The notes below the pieces were generated by a model. It ran no database searches and was not told the origin of the DNA. It worked only from the letters and a program-made list of their open reading frames with translations. A stretch of 42,675 bases of DNA from an uncultured Pseudomonadales bacterium (GTDB lineage: Bacteria; Pseudomonadota; Gammaproteobacteria; Pseudomonadales; UBA7434), in assembly GCA_905480475.1 (NCBI GenBank), contig CAJQQO010000195.1, forward strand, positions 1 through 42,675, read 5' to 3'. This document shows, piece by piece, positions 1-7,758 of this stretch (position 1 is its first letter; the number at the start of each line of letters is the position of its first letter). A program made the position numbers and the translations under genes.

Positions 1-1
1 C

Positions 2-304
2 GCGATAAGCTGCTGGTTACGCAAACATTCTGCAGCTTATGCCGCCGAAGGTATTCGCCTGAATGCTGTAGCGCCGGGCTTCACCCAAACTCCATTAACC
101 GATAAAGGCTTGGAAGATCCGGCCTTTGGTAAGGTCATGCAGGACTTTGTTAACACGATTCCAGTCGGTCGGCCCGGCTTACCTAAAGATATTGCTGAAG
201 GCGTATGCTTTTTGTTAGACGGGGAAAAAGCCGGCTTTGTGGTAGGCAGCATATTGTTTATCGACGGTGGCCACGATGCAATGATGCGACCAACAGCGTT
301 CTAG
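2..304 (+). CDS. SDR-family oxidoreductase, C-terminal part (5' end cut by window)
   Basis: The reading frame is open from base 2 to a TAG at 302-304, so only about 100 C-terminal residues of a classical short-chain dehydrogenase/reductase are present. After a segment following the expected YxxxK helix come AAEGIRLNAVAPGF (the usual post-catalytic PG motif), a substrate loop, GRPGLPKDIAEGVCFLL and the terminal GSILFIDGGHDA motif seen in most SDRs. These enzymes use NAD(P)H on alcohol/ketone substrates. The Rossmann GxxxGxG motif and the Ser-Tyr-Lys triad lie outside the window, so the substrate cannot be stated. A stem-loop at 342-371 follows, and the next gene (acyl-CoA dehydrogenase) is co-directional but 373 bases away. 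Confidence 0.85.
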   Translation, partial: AISCWLRKHSAAYAAEGIRLNAVAPGFTQTPLTDKGLEDPAFGKVMQDFVNTIPVGRPGLPKDIAEGVCFLLDGEKAGFVVGSILFIDGGHDAMMRPTAF

Positions 305-677
305 GCTGGTAAATACTCTTCGGCAATGTGCATAAAATGACCTTAGCAGCGCTTCTAACGGCGCTGCTAAGTCTGGCTTTAAACCAAGGGCTAACGTTAA
401 GACTAAGCCTGCCCCCAGACAATATAATCCCCTATGAATCCAAGGTATTAGCCGCGAACTGATTGGCAGCACGGCGAATCCATGGCAATATCCCCCGCTA
501 TTTTAAGCTGCTATACATCCAATCCTGCGTATCTGCCGTATTTCTCTTATACGCCTATACTATTTGAATAATGTTTTGATCGCGGCTTGGCACTCTTTAT
601 TCGCTCACTAAATAAAGATCTAAGCGTCAATTTTTGGCTATTAAGCCTGCAACAATTTCCCACAGGAGCATATTGCG
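305..677. other. Intergenic region between SDR and acyl-CoA dehydrogenase
   Basis: I see no convincing gene here. It holds the stem-loop at 342-371 and an AT-rich stretch around 540-620 where a promoter for the acyl-CoA dehydrogenase is likely. A TATACT hexamer lies near 568, but I could not pair it with a good -35 box. A clear AGGAG ribosome-binding site sits about 10 bases before the ATG at 678. Confidence 0.4.
342..371 (+). terminator. Stem-loop after the SDR gene
   Basis: An 11-bp perfect stem (cttagcagcgc at 342-352 with gcgctgctaag at 361-371) closes an 8-base loop, 37 bases after the SDR stop codon. There is no long T tract after it, so it may be a weak or factor-assisted terminator, or an mRNA 3' stabiliser. 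Confidence 0.5.
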
Positions 678-1820
678 ATGATCGCAAGAACTGTCTTTGA
701 ACCCGAACATGAATTATTCCGTGAAAGTGTCAGCCGTCTTTTTGAAGCAGAAGCGGTGCCCTATCACGCGCAATGGGAAAAAGACGGCCAAGTCGATCGC
801 GCCATGTGGAACAAGGCTGGCGAGCAAGGTTTACTAGCGCCAATGGTGACCGAAGAGTACGGCGGCTTTGGTGCAGACTTTCGCTATAACACCGTAGTCG
901 CTGAAGAAGTATCGCGAATGGGTTTAACCGGTTTAGGATTTTCACTGCACTCGGATATCGCCGTACCCTATATCATTAATTACGGCACCGAAGCACAAAA
1001 ACAAAAGTATCTACCCGGCTGTGTATCCGGCGATATCATTACCGCCATCGCCATGACCGAACCGGGTGCCGGTTCTGATTTACAAGCCGTTGCAACCACG
1101 GCAGTGCTTGATGGTGATCACTATATTTTAAATGGTTCCAAAACCTTTATTACCAATGGCCAGCTTTCCGACTTGGTAATTGTGGTTTGTAAAACAGATC
1201 CAGACGCTGGCGCTAAAGGCACTAGTTTATTATTAGTTGAAGCCGGCACCGAAGGCTTTAGCAAAGGCAATAATTTAGAAAAGTTAGGTATGAAAGCGCA
1301 AGACACGTCCGAATTATTTTTTAACGATGCCCGCATCCCTAAAGAAAATCTATTAGGTGAAGAAGGCATGGGCTTTATCTACTTAATGGAAGAGCTGCCA
1401 CAAGAACGTTTATCGGTAGCAGTTGGCGCAATTATGAATGCCGAATCGATACTCAGCCAAACCATTGAGTACGTTAAAGAGCGCAAAGCTTTTGGCAAGC
1501 CTATTGCCGCATTTCAAAACACCCAATTTAAGTTGGCAGAAATGCATACCGACTTAACGGTAGCGCGCGTGTTTATTGATAAATGTCTTGAACTGCATCT
1601 TAACAAAGAGCTCGACGGCCCAACCGCTGCGCAAGCTAAACTAATGTCTACCGATTTACAGTGCAGCGTGCTTGATGAGTGCTTACAGCTACACGGCGGT
1701 TATGGATTTATGTGGGAATATCCCGTTGCGCGCGCATTTGCTGATGCACGTGTACAGCGAATTTACGCCGGGACTAATGAAGTGATGAAAGTTATTATTG
1801 GACGTGAAATTTTAAAATAG
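678..1820 (+). CDS. Acyl-CoA dehydrogenase, LCAD/IVD-like
   Basis: FAD enzyme that makes the trans-2,3 double bond in acyl-CoA, the first step of beta-oxidation, passing electrons to ETF. The 380-residue length is normal. AMTEPGAGSDLQ (about 125-136) is the flavin-contact signature, and QLHGGYGFMWEYPVARA is near the C-terminus. At the usual MCAD-type catalytic position the sequence reads YAGTNE, with Ala where MCAD has Glu. Instead ELPQERL (239-245) is present, the segment that carries the catalytic Glu in mammalian long-chain acyl-CoA dehydrogenase, so Glu243 or a neighbour is the probable base. The start is supported by AGGAG upstream. It is followed by a strong terminator. Chain-length or branched-chain preference is not decided by sequence. 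Confidence 0.95.
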   Translation: MIARTVFEPEHELFRESVSRLFEAEAVPYHAQWEKDGQVDRAMWNKAGEQGLLAPMVTEEYGGFGADFRYNTVVAEEVSRMGLTGLGFSLHSDIAVPYIINYGTEAQKQKYLPGCVSGDIITAIAMTEPGAGSDLQAVATTAVLDGDHYILNGSKTFITNGQLSDLVIVVCKTDPDAGAKGTSLLLVEAGTEGFSKGNNLEKLGMKAQDTSELFFNDARIPKENLLGEEGMGFIYLMEELPQERLSVAVGAIMNAESILSQTIEYVKERKAFGKPIAAFQNTQFKLAEMHTDLTVARVFIDKCLELHLNKELDGPTAAQAKLMSTDLQCSVLDECLQLHGGYGFMWEYPVARAFADARVQRIYAGTNEVMKVIIGREILK

Positions 1821-1850
1821 CGGCTAAAAGTAACGACTAATAGCAATGCA

Positions 1851-1881
1851 AAAAAATGCCGGGCAAGCCCGGCATTTTTTT
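1851..1881. terminator. Bidirectional rho-independent terminator
   Basis: A 9-bp GC-rich stem (atgccgggc / gcccggcat) with a 2-base loop is flanked by six A on the left and seven T on the right. It serves as an intrinsic terminator for the acyl-CoA dehydrogenase on the plus strand. Because of the A tract it also works for the convergent SDR gene on the minus strand. Confidence 0.92.
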
Positions 1882-1949
1882 GTCTTAAATTTGACTGTGA
1901 TTTAACTCGCCAATAAATATCATTTAAACCCTATTTAACTCGCTTTTAA

Positions 1950-2717
1950 CTACAACGTATGCGGATTTATCATAATCCCACCATCTACATCCAAGGTGGT
2001 GCCGGTAATAAACGACGCTCTATCCGACACTAAATAACAGACTGCATCGGCAACTTCTTCCGGTTCACCTAATCTACGCATTGCATGCACACCGGCAGTA
2101 TTTTTTTCTGCATGGGGGACTTTTTCAAAATACCGTTTTATTCCAGCGGTACGAATGCCACCGGGGTTAACCGCATTGATGCGAATACCATCACGCGCCC
2201 ACTCGGCAGCGGCGGTTCGCGTTAAGGCAATCACACCACCTTTGGCTGCGCTATAAGGTGACTGCATTGCCTCTCCTCTTACGCCCGACAAGGACGAGAT
2301 ATTAACAATTGCACCCCCCCCGTTTTTTAACATTGCAGGGATTTGGTATTTCAAGCAAAGCCAAACGCCTTTTAAAGTGACGCTTTGACACTTATCCCAA
2401 TTGGCTTCTTCCATATCGGGCAGCAAAGCAAAGGTCGCGCCACCCGCAGCGTTATTTGAGACACAATCCAAACGGCCAAAATGTTTTACCGTCGCATCAA
2501 CCATTGCCTCGACATCTTGCGCATTGGAAACATCCGCTTGAATTGCAATCGCTTCACCACCCATCGCCTCAATTAAGGCAACTGTTTCTTCAGCTGGGCC
2601 AAGACGAACATCGGCAACCGCGACTTTAGCGCCATCTTTTGCAAAAGCGAGACAGGTTGCACGGCCGATACCGTCACCACCGCCCGTCACCAAACCAATT
2701 TTATTCTCTAATAACAT
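1950..2717 (-). CDS. Short-chain dehydrogenase/reductase
   Basis: Complete 255-residue classical SDR. TGGGDGIG at 11-18 is the dinucleotide-binding glycine motif, Asp36 after the second strand suggests NAD preference, and NNAAGG sits at the NNAG position. The triad is Ser142, Tyr155 and Lys159 (YSAAK). The terminal GTTLDVDGG motif is present. Family members oxidise hydroxyl groups or reduce ketones on acyl-CoAs, steroids or sugars; the substrate is unknown here. GAGG lies a few bases before the ATG. The neighbours (acyl-CoA dehydrogenase, nitronate monooxygenase-like enzyme) suggest lipid or hydrophobic-substrate catabolism, which is inference. It converges on the acyl-CoA dehydrogenase across the terminator at 1851-1881. 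Confidence 0.95.
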   Translation of the reverse strand: MLLENKIGLVTGGGDGIGRATCLAFAKDGAKVAVADVRLGPAEETVALIEAMGGEAIAIQADVSNAQDVEAMVDATVKHFGRLDCVSNNAAGGATFALLPDMEEANWDKCQSVTLKGVWLCLKYQIPAMLKNGGGAIVNISSLSGVRGEAMQSPYSAAKGGVIALTRTAAAEWARDGIRINAVNPGGIRTAGIKRYFEKVPHAEKNTAGVHAMRRLGEPEEVADAVCYLVSDRASFITGTTLDVDGGIMINPHTL

Positions 2718-2916
2718 ATCAACCTCATGATGATTTTCTTAATCCAACTGATTCTAAACCACGTTTTATCAATGCAGTTAGTAACAATTGAAAAGTCGAA
2801 CCCATAGATCAGCTTAATAAAAAATTCCTGCACGGAATTGCTCATTACCCTGATAACAGCGCGTACTTTATAGGTTAGTGGTTTAACGACACGTTTTTAA
2901 CTGCCAATCGATTCGA

Positions 2917-3978
2917 TTAAACATCCGCAGCCAATAGGCGAGTTAATTTGCTTGCCGATATCTCTTTGCAGCCCTGCGCGTTTTGACCACTCCACATCGG
3001 CGTAAAATCATTACGCCCCGCTTGCTCAGCTTTTTTCCGTAAGGCAGAAACAGCACTTGCTGCTAGCGGAAACATCGGCGCGTTGTTAGTGACAGGGCCA
3101 ACTTCAGTTATTAAACGATTAACAATCGCGCGAGCAGGACGCCCGGTAAAGACATTAGTAATTACCGTTTGCTCTTGGTCGGTTTCATTCGATACTTTTT
3201 TTAAAGCCTCGCGATGCAAAGACGATGTTTTGGCCTCATCGCACAGTAAATACGCCGTACCGATTTGTGCGGCTATCGCTCCTAAGGATAAAACTGCAGC
3301 AACGGCCTTACTATCGGTAATACCGCCAGCCGCAATTACCGGAATACTCAACGCTTGCACCATCCGCGGTATTAATGCGAAGGTACCCACTTGATAAGGA
3401 ATTTTTTCGCAGGGATCATCCGTTAAAAATATACTTCGATGGCCACCGGCTTCTAAACCTTGTGCAATAACTGCATCGGCGCCATTTGCTTCTAACCACA
3501 AACCCTCTTCTACTGTTGTGGCCGATGCCAATATGGTCGCCCCAAAACTTTTTAGCTCGGCAATAATATCGGCCGCAGGTAGACCAAAATGAAAACTGAC
3601 CACCTTGGGTTTAAATTCTTTTAAGGTAGCTAAAGCTTCAGCATTAAACGACTGTCGAATTGCACCCTCCATAATATTGTTTGGATTAATTTGATATTGT
3701 TCAAAATAAGGCTGTAATGTTTGGCGCCAAATCGATTCGCGATCAGCATCAATTACCGGAGCTGAATGACAAAAGAAATTAACGTTAAAAGGGTTATTGG
3801 TTTTATTGCTTAGCGCTTTAAGCGATTGGTATAAGTCTTCACTGCTTAGCATTGCACAAGGCAGCGAACCTAAACCACCTGCATTGCAAACGGCTAAGGT
3901 TAACTCAACATCTTGCACACCGGCCATAGGCGCTTGAATAATTGGTAGATCAATAGCGAACAAATCTTGTAAGCGCAT
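2917..3978 (-). CDS. Nitronate monooxygenase-family flavoprotein
   Basis: FMN TIM-barrel protein of the 2-nitropropane dioxygenase / nitronate monooxygenase family, 353 residues. The N-terminal IIQAPMAG motif (13-20) and GLEAGGH (174-180) are both visible; the His of the second is the proposed catalytic base in characterised members. IPVIAAGGITD and GAIAAQIGTAYLL form the phosphate-binding part. True nitronate monooxygenases detoxify propionate-3-nitronate, while related enzymes act as enoyl-ACP reductases (FabK), so the substrate is uncertain. A GGGGAGAG ribosome-binding site precedes the ATG. It may be transcribed alone; 199 bases separate it from the SDR downstream and 56 from the lipocalin gene upstream. 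Confidence 0.9.
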   Translation of the reverse strand: MRLQDLFAIDLPIIQAPMAGVQDVELTLAVCNAGGLGSLPCAMLSSEDLYQSLKALSNKTNNPFNVNFFCHSAPVIDADRESIWRQTLQPYFEQYQINPNNIMEGAIRQSFNAEALATLKEFKPKVVSFHFGLPAADIIAELKSFGATILASATTVEEGLWLEANGADAVIAQGLEAGGHRSIFLTDDPCEKIPYQVGTFALIPRMVQALSIPVIAAGGITDSKAVAAVLSLGAIAAQIGTAYLLCDEAKTSSLHREALKKVSNETDQEQTVITNVFTGRPARAIVNRLITEVGPVTNNAPMFPLAASAVSALRKKAEQAGRNDFTPMWSGQNAQGCKEISASKLTRLLAADV

Positions 3979-4034
3979 TTTCTCTCCCCTAACTATTTCT
4001 CAACATCCGCGCTCTTTAGCGAATTTTTAGCCTC

Positions 4035-4604
4035 TTAATTCCGAGGTGGTTTTTCTAGCTCATCATGGTTAACATAAATAATGGCTTGCTCATCAAAACC
4101 ATATTGCCGAGTTAACACTTTAAAGCGCTGCATAATATCATCGCTCACCGTGGGTGTGCGTGATAGTAGCCATAAGAATTCCCTATTGTAGCTGGTGACA
4201 AAAGCATATTGATAGTTAGATGCGTCCAGCTCAAAAATCACATAGGCACCATAAAATGGCCCAAAAAAAGACACTTTTAAATGAGCGATATCGCTATCGC
4301 CAACAAAGTATGCTTTGCCCTCGGCTGTGCTCCACTGCTTTTTATCCGCCGAATAACCTTTATTTATAACGTTAACACCCCCATCATCGCGCAGTGCATA
4401 CTCGGCGGTAACATGGGATAAGCCTTTTTCAAAGGAATGGTTTAGGCGGGCAACTTCATACCAGCTACCAAGATAACGATCGAGCTGAAAATTATCGACG
4501 GGTTTAATATCGTCAGGCAAGCTAGTGCAGGATAATTGGCTTAGGCAGATTAGAACGATGCCTATCATGCCAGAAAGGTTTCGGTAATTTTTCTGAAGAA
4601 ACAT
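4035..4604 (-). CDS. blc: Lipocalin family outer-membrane lipoprotein (Blc-like)
   Basis: 189 residues. The N-terminus is a lipoprotein signal with a lipobox around Cys26 (SQLSC), so the mature protein is probably lipid-anchored facing the periplasm. DRYLGSWYEVARL at about 43-55 is the lipocalin GxW signature, and an eight-stranded barrel pattern follows, ending in a conserved segment with a WLLSRTP motif. Bacterial Blc binds fatty acids or lysophospholipids and is linked to envelope maintenance. Three bases separate it from the upstream DoxX-like gene, so the two form an operon. The name follows family resemblance; the ligand has not been shown. Confidence 0.9.
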   Translation of the reverse strand: MFLQKNYRNLSGMIGIVLICLSQLSCTSLPDDIKPVDNFQLDRYLGSWYEVARLNHSFEKGLSHVTAEYALRDDGGVNVINKGYSADKKQWSTAEGKAYFVGDSDIAHLKVSFFGPFYGAYVIFELDASNYQYAFVTSYNREFLWLLSRTPTVSDDIMQRFKVLTRQYGFDEQAIIYVNHDELEKPPRN

Positions 4605-4607
4605 AAC

Positions 4608-5012
4608 TTACTCGCAGTGAATTAATGCTTTAACACCATATTTTTTAATTAGCTGGCCGCAATCAGTGGCGTAAAAAATTAGCGCTATTAATACAAACTG
4701 CATAGGGATACGCGCCCAAGCAATTAGCGGATCAACCTGCTCGCCAAACATTGGAATATTATTGATCGCCATATTGATATTGGCGGTAAGTATTAGCAGA
4801 CAAAATAAGCTTAACCATAAACCTGTGGCTTGGCGGTATTTTGGGAGCAATAGAAAGATCGCAAAGAAAAACTCCATTAAGCCGGTTATCCAAACAATTT
4901 CCAGAGCAAAGGGTAGTGGTGTCATTGCCGCAAGATCTGTGTCGTTGGTGAAGTGCATTACGCCACCGATTATAAAACCGATGCTAATCAGTAGTAGAGT
5001 GATTATTTTCAT
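4608..5012 (-). CDS. DoxX-like small integral membrane protein
   Basis: 134 residues with four hydrophobic segments (about 3-20, 38-58, 65-86 and 102-120), the layout of DoxX/DUF417-like inner-membrane proteins. The N-terminal end (ISIGFIIGGVMHF) and the LMEFFFAIFLLLP helix resemble that group. Function in the family is poorly defined; some members are linked to redox or thiol stress. AGGAAAAAT precedes the ATG. It is the first gene of a two-gene operon with the lipocalin, which suggests an envelope role (inference). The hairpin region 5158-5270 lies upstream. Confidence 0.75.
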   Translation of the reverse strand: MKIITLLLISIGFIIGGVMHFTNDTDLAAMTPLPFALEIVWITGLMEFFFAIFLLLPKYRQATGLWLSLFCLLILTANINMAINNIPMFGEQVDPLIAWARIPMQFVLIALIFYATDCGQLIKKYGVKALIHCE

Positions 5013-5161
5013 TATTTTTCCTGGTGATTTTGATAGGGGATTAGAACATTAATGGTGGAATCGCGCCATGAATTGCTTGTTAGTTGTAGGCGTTAATTTT
5101 TTCTGGGAGTTGTAGCTGAGGTTGTTTAATTTTTTGAATGTCAAGGTTAAGGTCAAAAGAT

Positions 5162-5270
5162 TGTCGGAGTCGCCCGACATGCGACCCACTGACTATATGC
5201 GGATGCTGAGGTTTTTAAAGATCAAAATCAAATCCGTCGGTGGTGGACCGACGGATTTGATTTTGGTCTT
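5162..5270. repeat. Paired hairpins, one with a 19-bp perfect stem (REP-like)
   Basis: Two stem-loops lie between the fkbM-type gene and the doxX-like operon. The first is 6 bp (tgtcgg 5162-5167 with ccgaca 5174-5179). The second is much longer: 5223-5241 pairs perfectly with 5247-5265 around a 5-base loop (ggtgg), and with one G-U pair the stem extends to about 24 bp (5218-5270). Both stems share a gtcgg/ccgac core. This looks like an extragenic palindromic element. On the minus strand it could also end transcription from the fkbM gene, although the T tract is short. I see no second copy in the window. Confidence 0.6.
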
Positions 5271-5287
5271 CAGAAAACTAGAAAAAC

Positions 5288-6109
5288 TTACTCTCCTAAT
5301 AACAAATTAATAAACCCCTCATTTCCCTCATCCGCATCGGTCTGCAAAATCCACTCCTTCATCTCATCATAATTAATCGGTATTAACTTATGACCAAGAT
5401 GATCAATAAGATTCATCGGCAAAGCCAATTCATCAACTAAATCCAACAACGCCATACCGCTAGAGCCCGCCTGCCGCAAACTATAAGGCGTAAACTCCAA
5501 AATTATTTTTATACTCGGCAGACTTTTTTTAATCAATGGTAGCAGCCCACTCATTACAGAAAACTCAGCACCTTGCGTATCAACCTTAAGCACATCAATA
5601 CGATCAACCGGCTGTGAATCACCAGCAGATAAAAAATAATCCGCACCATTTAGTAAACGTATTGCTTGCCGAGTTCTCTGCGGCGTTGACTCGCCAAGCG
5701 ATTGCTGAAAGATCTGATGATCACCGCGATTCTCTTCATTAAGAAATAATTCCGCATCAGAGTCGGCATAACTTAAAGCAGCGGCGACAGCAGTAATATT
5801 AGTTAATTGATTATGTTGAATATTTTTTTCCAGCAAAGAAAAATTATCCCGCTCTGGCTCAAAGGCAAATACCCGACCAGTACTACCAACCAATGGCGAT
5901 GCAACAATACTGTAATAGCCGATATTGGCGCCGACATCGACAAAGGTCGCACCGGCAAATAATGACTGCATCAATAACTGCGTTTCAAAAATTTCCCACA
6001 CACCTTGCTCGGCAATTTGCTTGGAAACATGGGCATCAGTTTTTGAATGCACAAGCATAGCAAGCTTGCTTGGGTGGTTTTCAATCGTTAGCGGGTAAGG
6101 TCCGTTCAT
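5288..6109 (-). CDS. FkbM family SAM-dependent methyltransferase
   Basis: About 273 residues from the ATG at 6109. FVDVGANIGYYS is the SAM-binding motif I of FkbM methyltransferases, followed by VFAFEPE (the acidic residue that holds the ribose) and, later, DVLKVDTQGAEFSVMSG, the conserved family block before the catalytic strand. Members O-methylate sugars, polyketides or lipids; the acceptor is unknown. An upstream in-frame TTG at 6124 would overlap the preceding ABM gene by 7 bases. I prefer the ATG because neither site has a strong Shine-Dalgarno; either way the two genes are likely co-translated. The large hairpin at 5223-5265 follows. Confidence 0.88.
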   Translation of the reverse strand: MNGPYPLTIENHPSKLAMLVHSKTDAHVSKQIAEQGVWEIFETQLLMQSLFAGATFVDVGANIGYYSIVASPLVGSTGRVFAFEPERDNFSLLEKNIQHNQLTNITAVAAALSYADSDAELFLNEENRGDHQIFQQSLGESTPQRTRQAIRLLNGADYFLSAGDSQPVDRIDVLKVDTQGAEFSVMSGLLPLIKKSLPSIKIILEFTPYSLRQAGSSGMALLDLVDELALPMNLIDHLGHKLIPINYDEMKEWILQTDADEGNEGFINLLLGE

Positions 6110-6117
6110 AGGATAAA

Positions 6118-6435
6118 CTAACAATTACCTACGTTATTGGTGTTTTCCATCACTAAACTATAGTGCTCGACTTCAGGAAACGGCTGATAAAAATGATGCA
6201 GCTTGGCCTTCCACTGCTGGTATTCGGGCGAGGCTCTAAAACCTTGGGTATGATCTTCCAATGCTTGCCAGTTAACTAATAAAATATATCGATTATCTTT
6301 TTCAATACACTTTTGCAGTTGATGTGAGATATAACCGTGCAAGCTACTAATAATACTTTGCGCATCGTTAAACGCCAATTCAAAATCGGCGTTTAATTCT
6401 GGCTTGATATCGAGTATCGCAACTTCAAGAATCAT
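6118..6435 (-). CDS. Antibiotic biosynthesis monooxygenase (ABM) domain protein
   Basis: 105 residues forming one ferredoxin-like ABM domain: an ILEVAILDIKPE first strand, an amphipathic helix, the HGYISHQLQKC strand, YILLVNWQALEDHTQGFRAS (the family's W-x-x-x-E-D/H-H motif) and a C-terminal strand EVEHYSLV. Such dimeric proteins include quinol monooxygenases and haem-degrading enzymes, and many have no known activity. It ends directly at the start of the FkbM methyltransferase gene, so it is translationally coupled to it. No haem-ligand motif is clear enough to name a substrate. Confidence 0.85.
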   Translation of the reverse strand: MILEVAILDIKPELNADFELAFNDAQSIISSLHGYISHQLQKCIEKDNRYILLVNWQALEDHTQGFRASPEYQQWKAKLHHFYQPFPEVEHYSLVMENTNNVGNC

Positions 6436-6483
6436 TAGCTTTTACCCTGCACAAGCTATTGGGCCATACAACATCAGGAATAA

Positions 6484-7116
6484 CTAGCCGCGCATCGATG
6501 GATGAATACTGGCTTCAACACTCGGGCGCTGACGCATGGCTTCCATCCAACGGCTAACATTTTTTAATTCTGGATTCACCGGCTGACCCATACCGGCAAA
6601 GAAATCCAAAAAGCAAAACAGATGAACATCTGCCAAACTAAAACGCTGACCACAAATAAACTCATCACTTAATAAAGCATCCAACCACTTTAAACCATCT
6701 TGCGCTAAGGCTTTTAAATCAGCTGATGATTCAGGAAAGCACGCCATGCGATCTTTAAATAAATCAATCCCTTCACCAAATCGAAAACCGTTAGCCATTG
6801 GCTCGGTAATTTTAATATCAATTCGACGGCACCACATACGGGTCTGGGCTTTTTCTTCTAGGGTTTCACCCATCAGTGAATTTGCAGGAAATTTTTCATC
6901 GAGATAATCACAGATCGGCGTGATCTCACTAAGAATTTCACCGTTGGCCATTTCCAAAGCTGGGCTTTGTCCACCGGGATTTTTTTTAAGATAGGCTTCT
7001 TGGCGGTTTTCGCCCGACATAATATCCACTTCAATCGTTTCAATATCAATGCCTTTTTCGGCGATAAACATAGTAACCACACGAGGATTGGGGCCAACCG
7101 AGTTATAAAGTTTCAT
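6484..7116 (-). CDS. Glutathione S-transferase family protein
   Basis: 210 residues. The N-terminal thioredoxin-fold domain (1-80) contains NPGGQSPALEMANGEILSE, with the cis-Pro before the central strand and the Ser that binds the gamma-glutamyl group (ILSEITPICDYLDE). The C-terminal all-helical domain has the FSLADVHLF N-capping box. Sub-class cannot be fixed; it likely conjugates or reduces electrophiles with glutathione in the cytoplasm. AGGAAT stands upstream of the ATG. It is followed by the ABM-FkbM pair after a 48-base gap and could be co-transcribed with it. Confidence 0.92.
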   Translation of the reverse strand: MKLYNSVGPNPRVVTMFIAEKGIDIETIEVDIMSGENRQEAYLKKNPGGQSPALEMANGEILSEITPICDYLDEKFPANSLMGETLEEKAQTRMWCRRIDIKITEPMANGFRFGEGIDLFKDRMACFPESSADLKALAQDGLKWLDALLSDEFICGQRFSLADVHLFCFLDFFAGMGQPVNPELKNVSRWMEAMRQRPSVEASIHPSMRG

Positions 7117-7176
7117 TTTATATTCCTGTTAATTAAATTTATTCTTGCTGAACAAGCAGTCAATATCGCGAGCCAT

Positions 7177-7202
7177 AAAAAAGGTCTCGCTGAGAGACCT
7201 TT
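7177..7202 (-). terminator. Rho-independent terminator of gcvH
   Basis: A 9-bp stem (aaaggtctc 7180-7188 with gagaccttt 7194-7202) with a 5-base loop. Read on the minus strand it ends in a run of six T, about 40 bases after the gcvH stop codon, a standard intrinsic terminator. It separates gcvH from the GST gene. Confidence 0.88.
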
Positions 7203-7240
7203 ACTACAACACCAAAAAGCTCTGCAATCAATTCTGCAAG

Positions 7241-7633
7241 CTATTCGTCTGCTTCAATAACTTCTGCGTAAGCATCAGAGGTTAAAAGGTTATCTAGCTC
7301 GCTGGTATCGGATGGTTTTAAAATATAAAACCAGCCATCTTCATAAGGCTCGCTATTAACTGTTTCGGGCTCATCATCCAAGCGCTCGTTGACTTGAATC
7401 ACTTCACCGGCAATCGGCGCATAAACATCTGAAGCGGCTTTAACCGACTCAACCACACCGGCCTCATCGCCTGCCGATAGTAATTGACCCACATCAGGTA
7501 GTTCAACATAAACCACATCACCTAACTGTTGCTGGGCGTGATCGGTAATACCAACAACGACAGTACCGTCATCTTCTAAACGCGCCCACTCATGGCTGGA
7601 CGCATACCGTAATTCGGAGGGTAAATCACTCAT
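7241..7633 (-). CDS. gcvH: Glycine cleavage system H protein
   Basis: 130 residues; the start at 7633 ([16 protein letters not shown]) matches the normal GcvH N-terminus and has AGGAT upstream, so a longer in-frame extension was not used. [17 protein letters not shown] carries the lipoyl-lysine (Lys65), and the C-terminal [11 protein letters not shown] motif is intact. GcvH shuttles the aminomethyl group between the P, T and L proteins, and in some bacteria it also passes lipoyl groups to other enzymes. No gcvT or gcvP is in the window, although gcvT normally lies between ubiI and gcvH. It is followed by its own terminator. Identification is firm. Confidence 0.97.
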   Translation of the reverse strand: MSDLPSELRYASSHEWARLEDDGTVVVGITDHAQQQLGDVVYVELPDVGQLLSAGDEAGVVESVKAASDVYAPIAGEVIQVNERLDDEPETVNSEPYEDGWFYILKPSDTSELDNLLTSDAYAEVIEADE

Positions 7634-7758
7634 TAGCTTAATCCTGAAAAATTGTTCACGACGTGTTGTGCTATACCGACCAAAAGATTGCTGGCAGGCC
7701 AAGTACAGCTAGGCATTCTACCTCGGGCAATTCGAAAAACAATGCTTAGCGGCGATTA

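Noticed and set aside
215-472. Minus-strand frame of 85 residues overlapping the SDR end
   Set aside because: It overlaps a clear coding region and a terminator hairpin, with no ribosome-binding site or recognisable family.
5122-5310. 62-residue plus-strand frame over the hairpin region
   Set aside because: Its sequence is simply the translation of the palindromic element and a Lys/Arg-rich flank, with no independent sign of coding.
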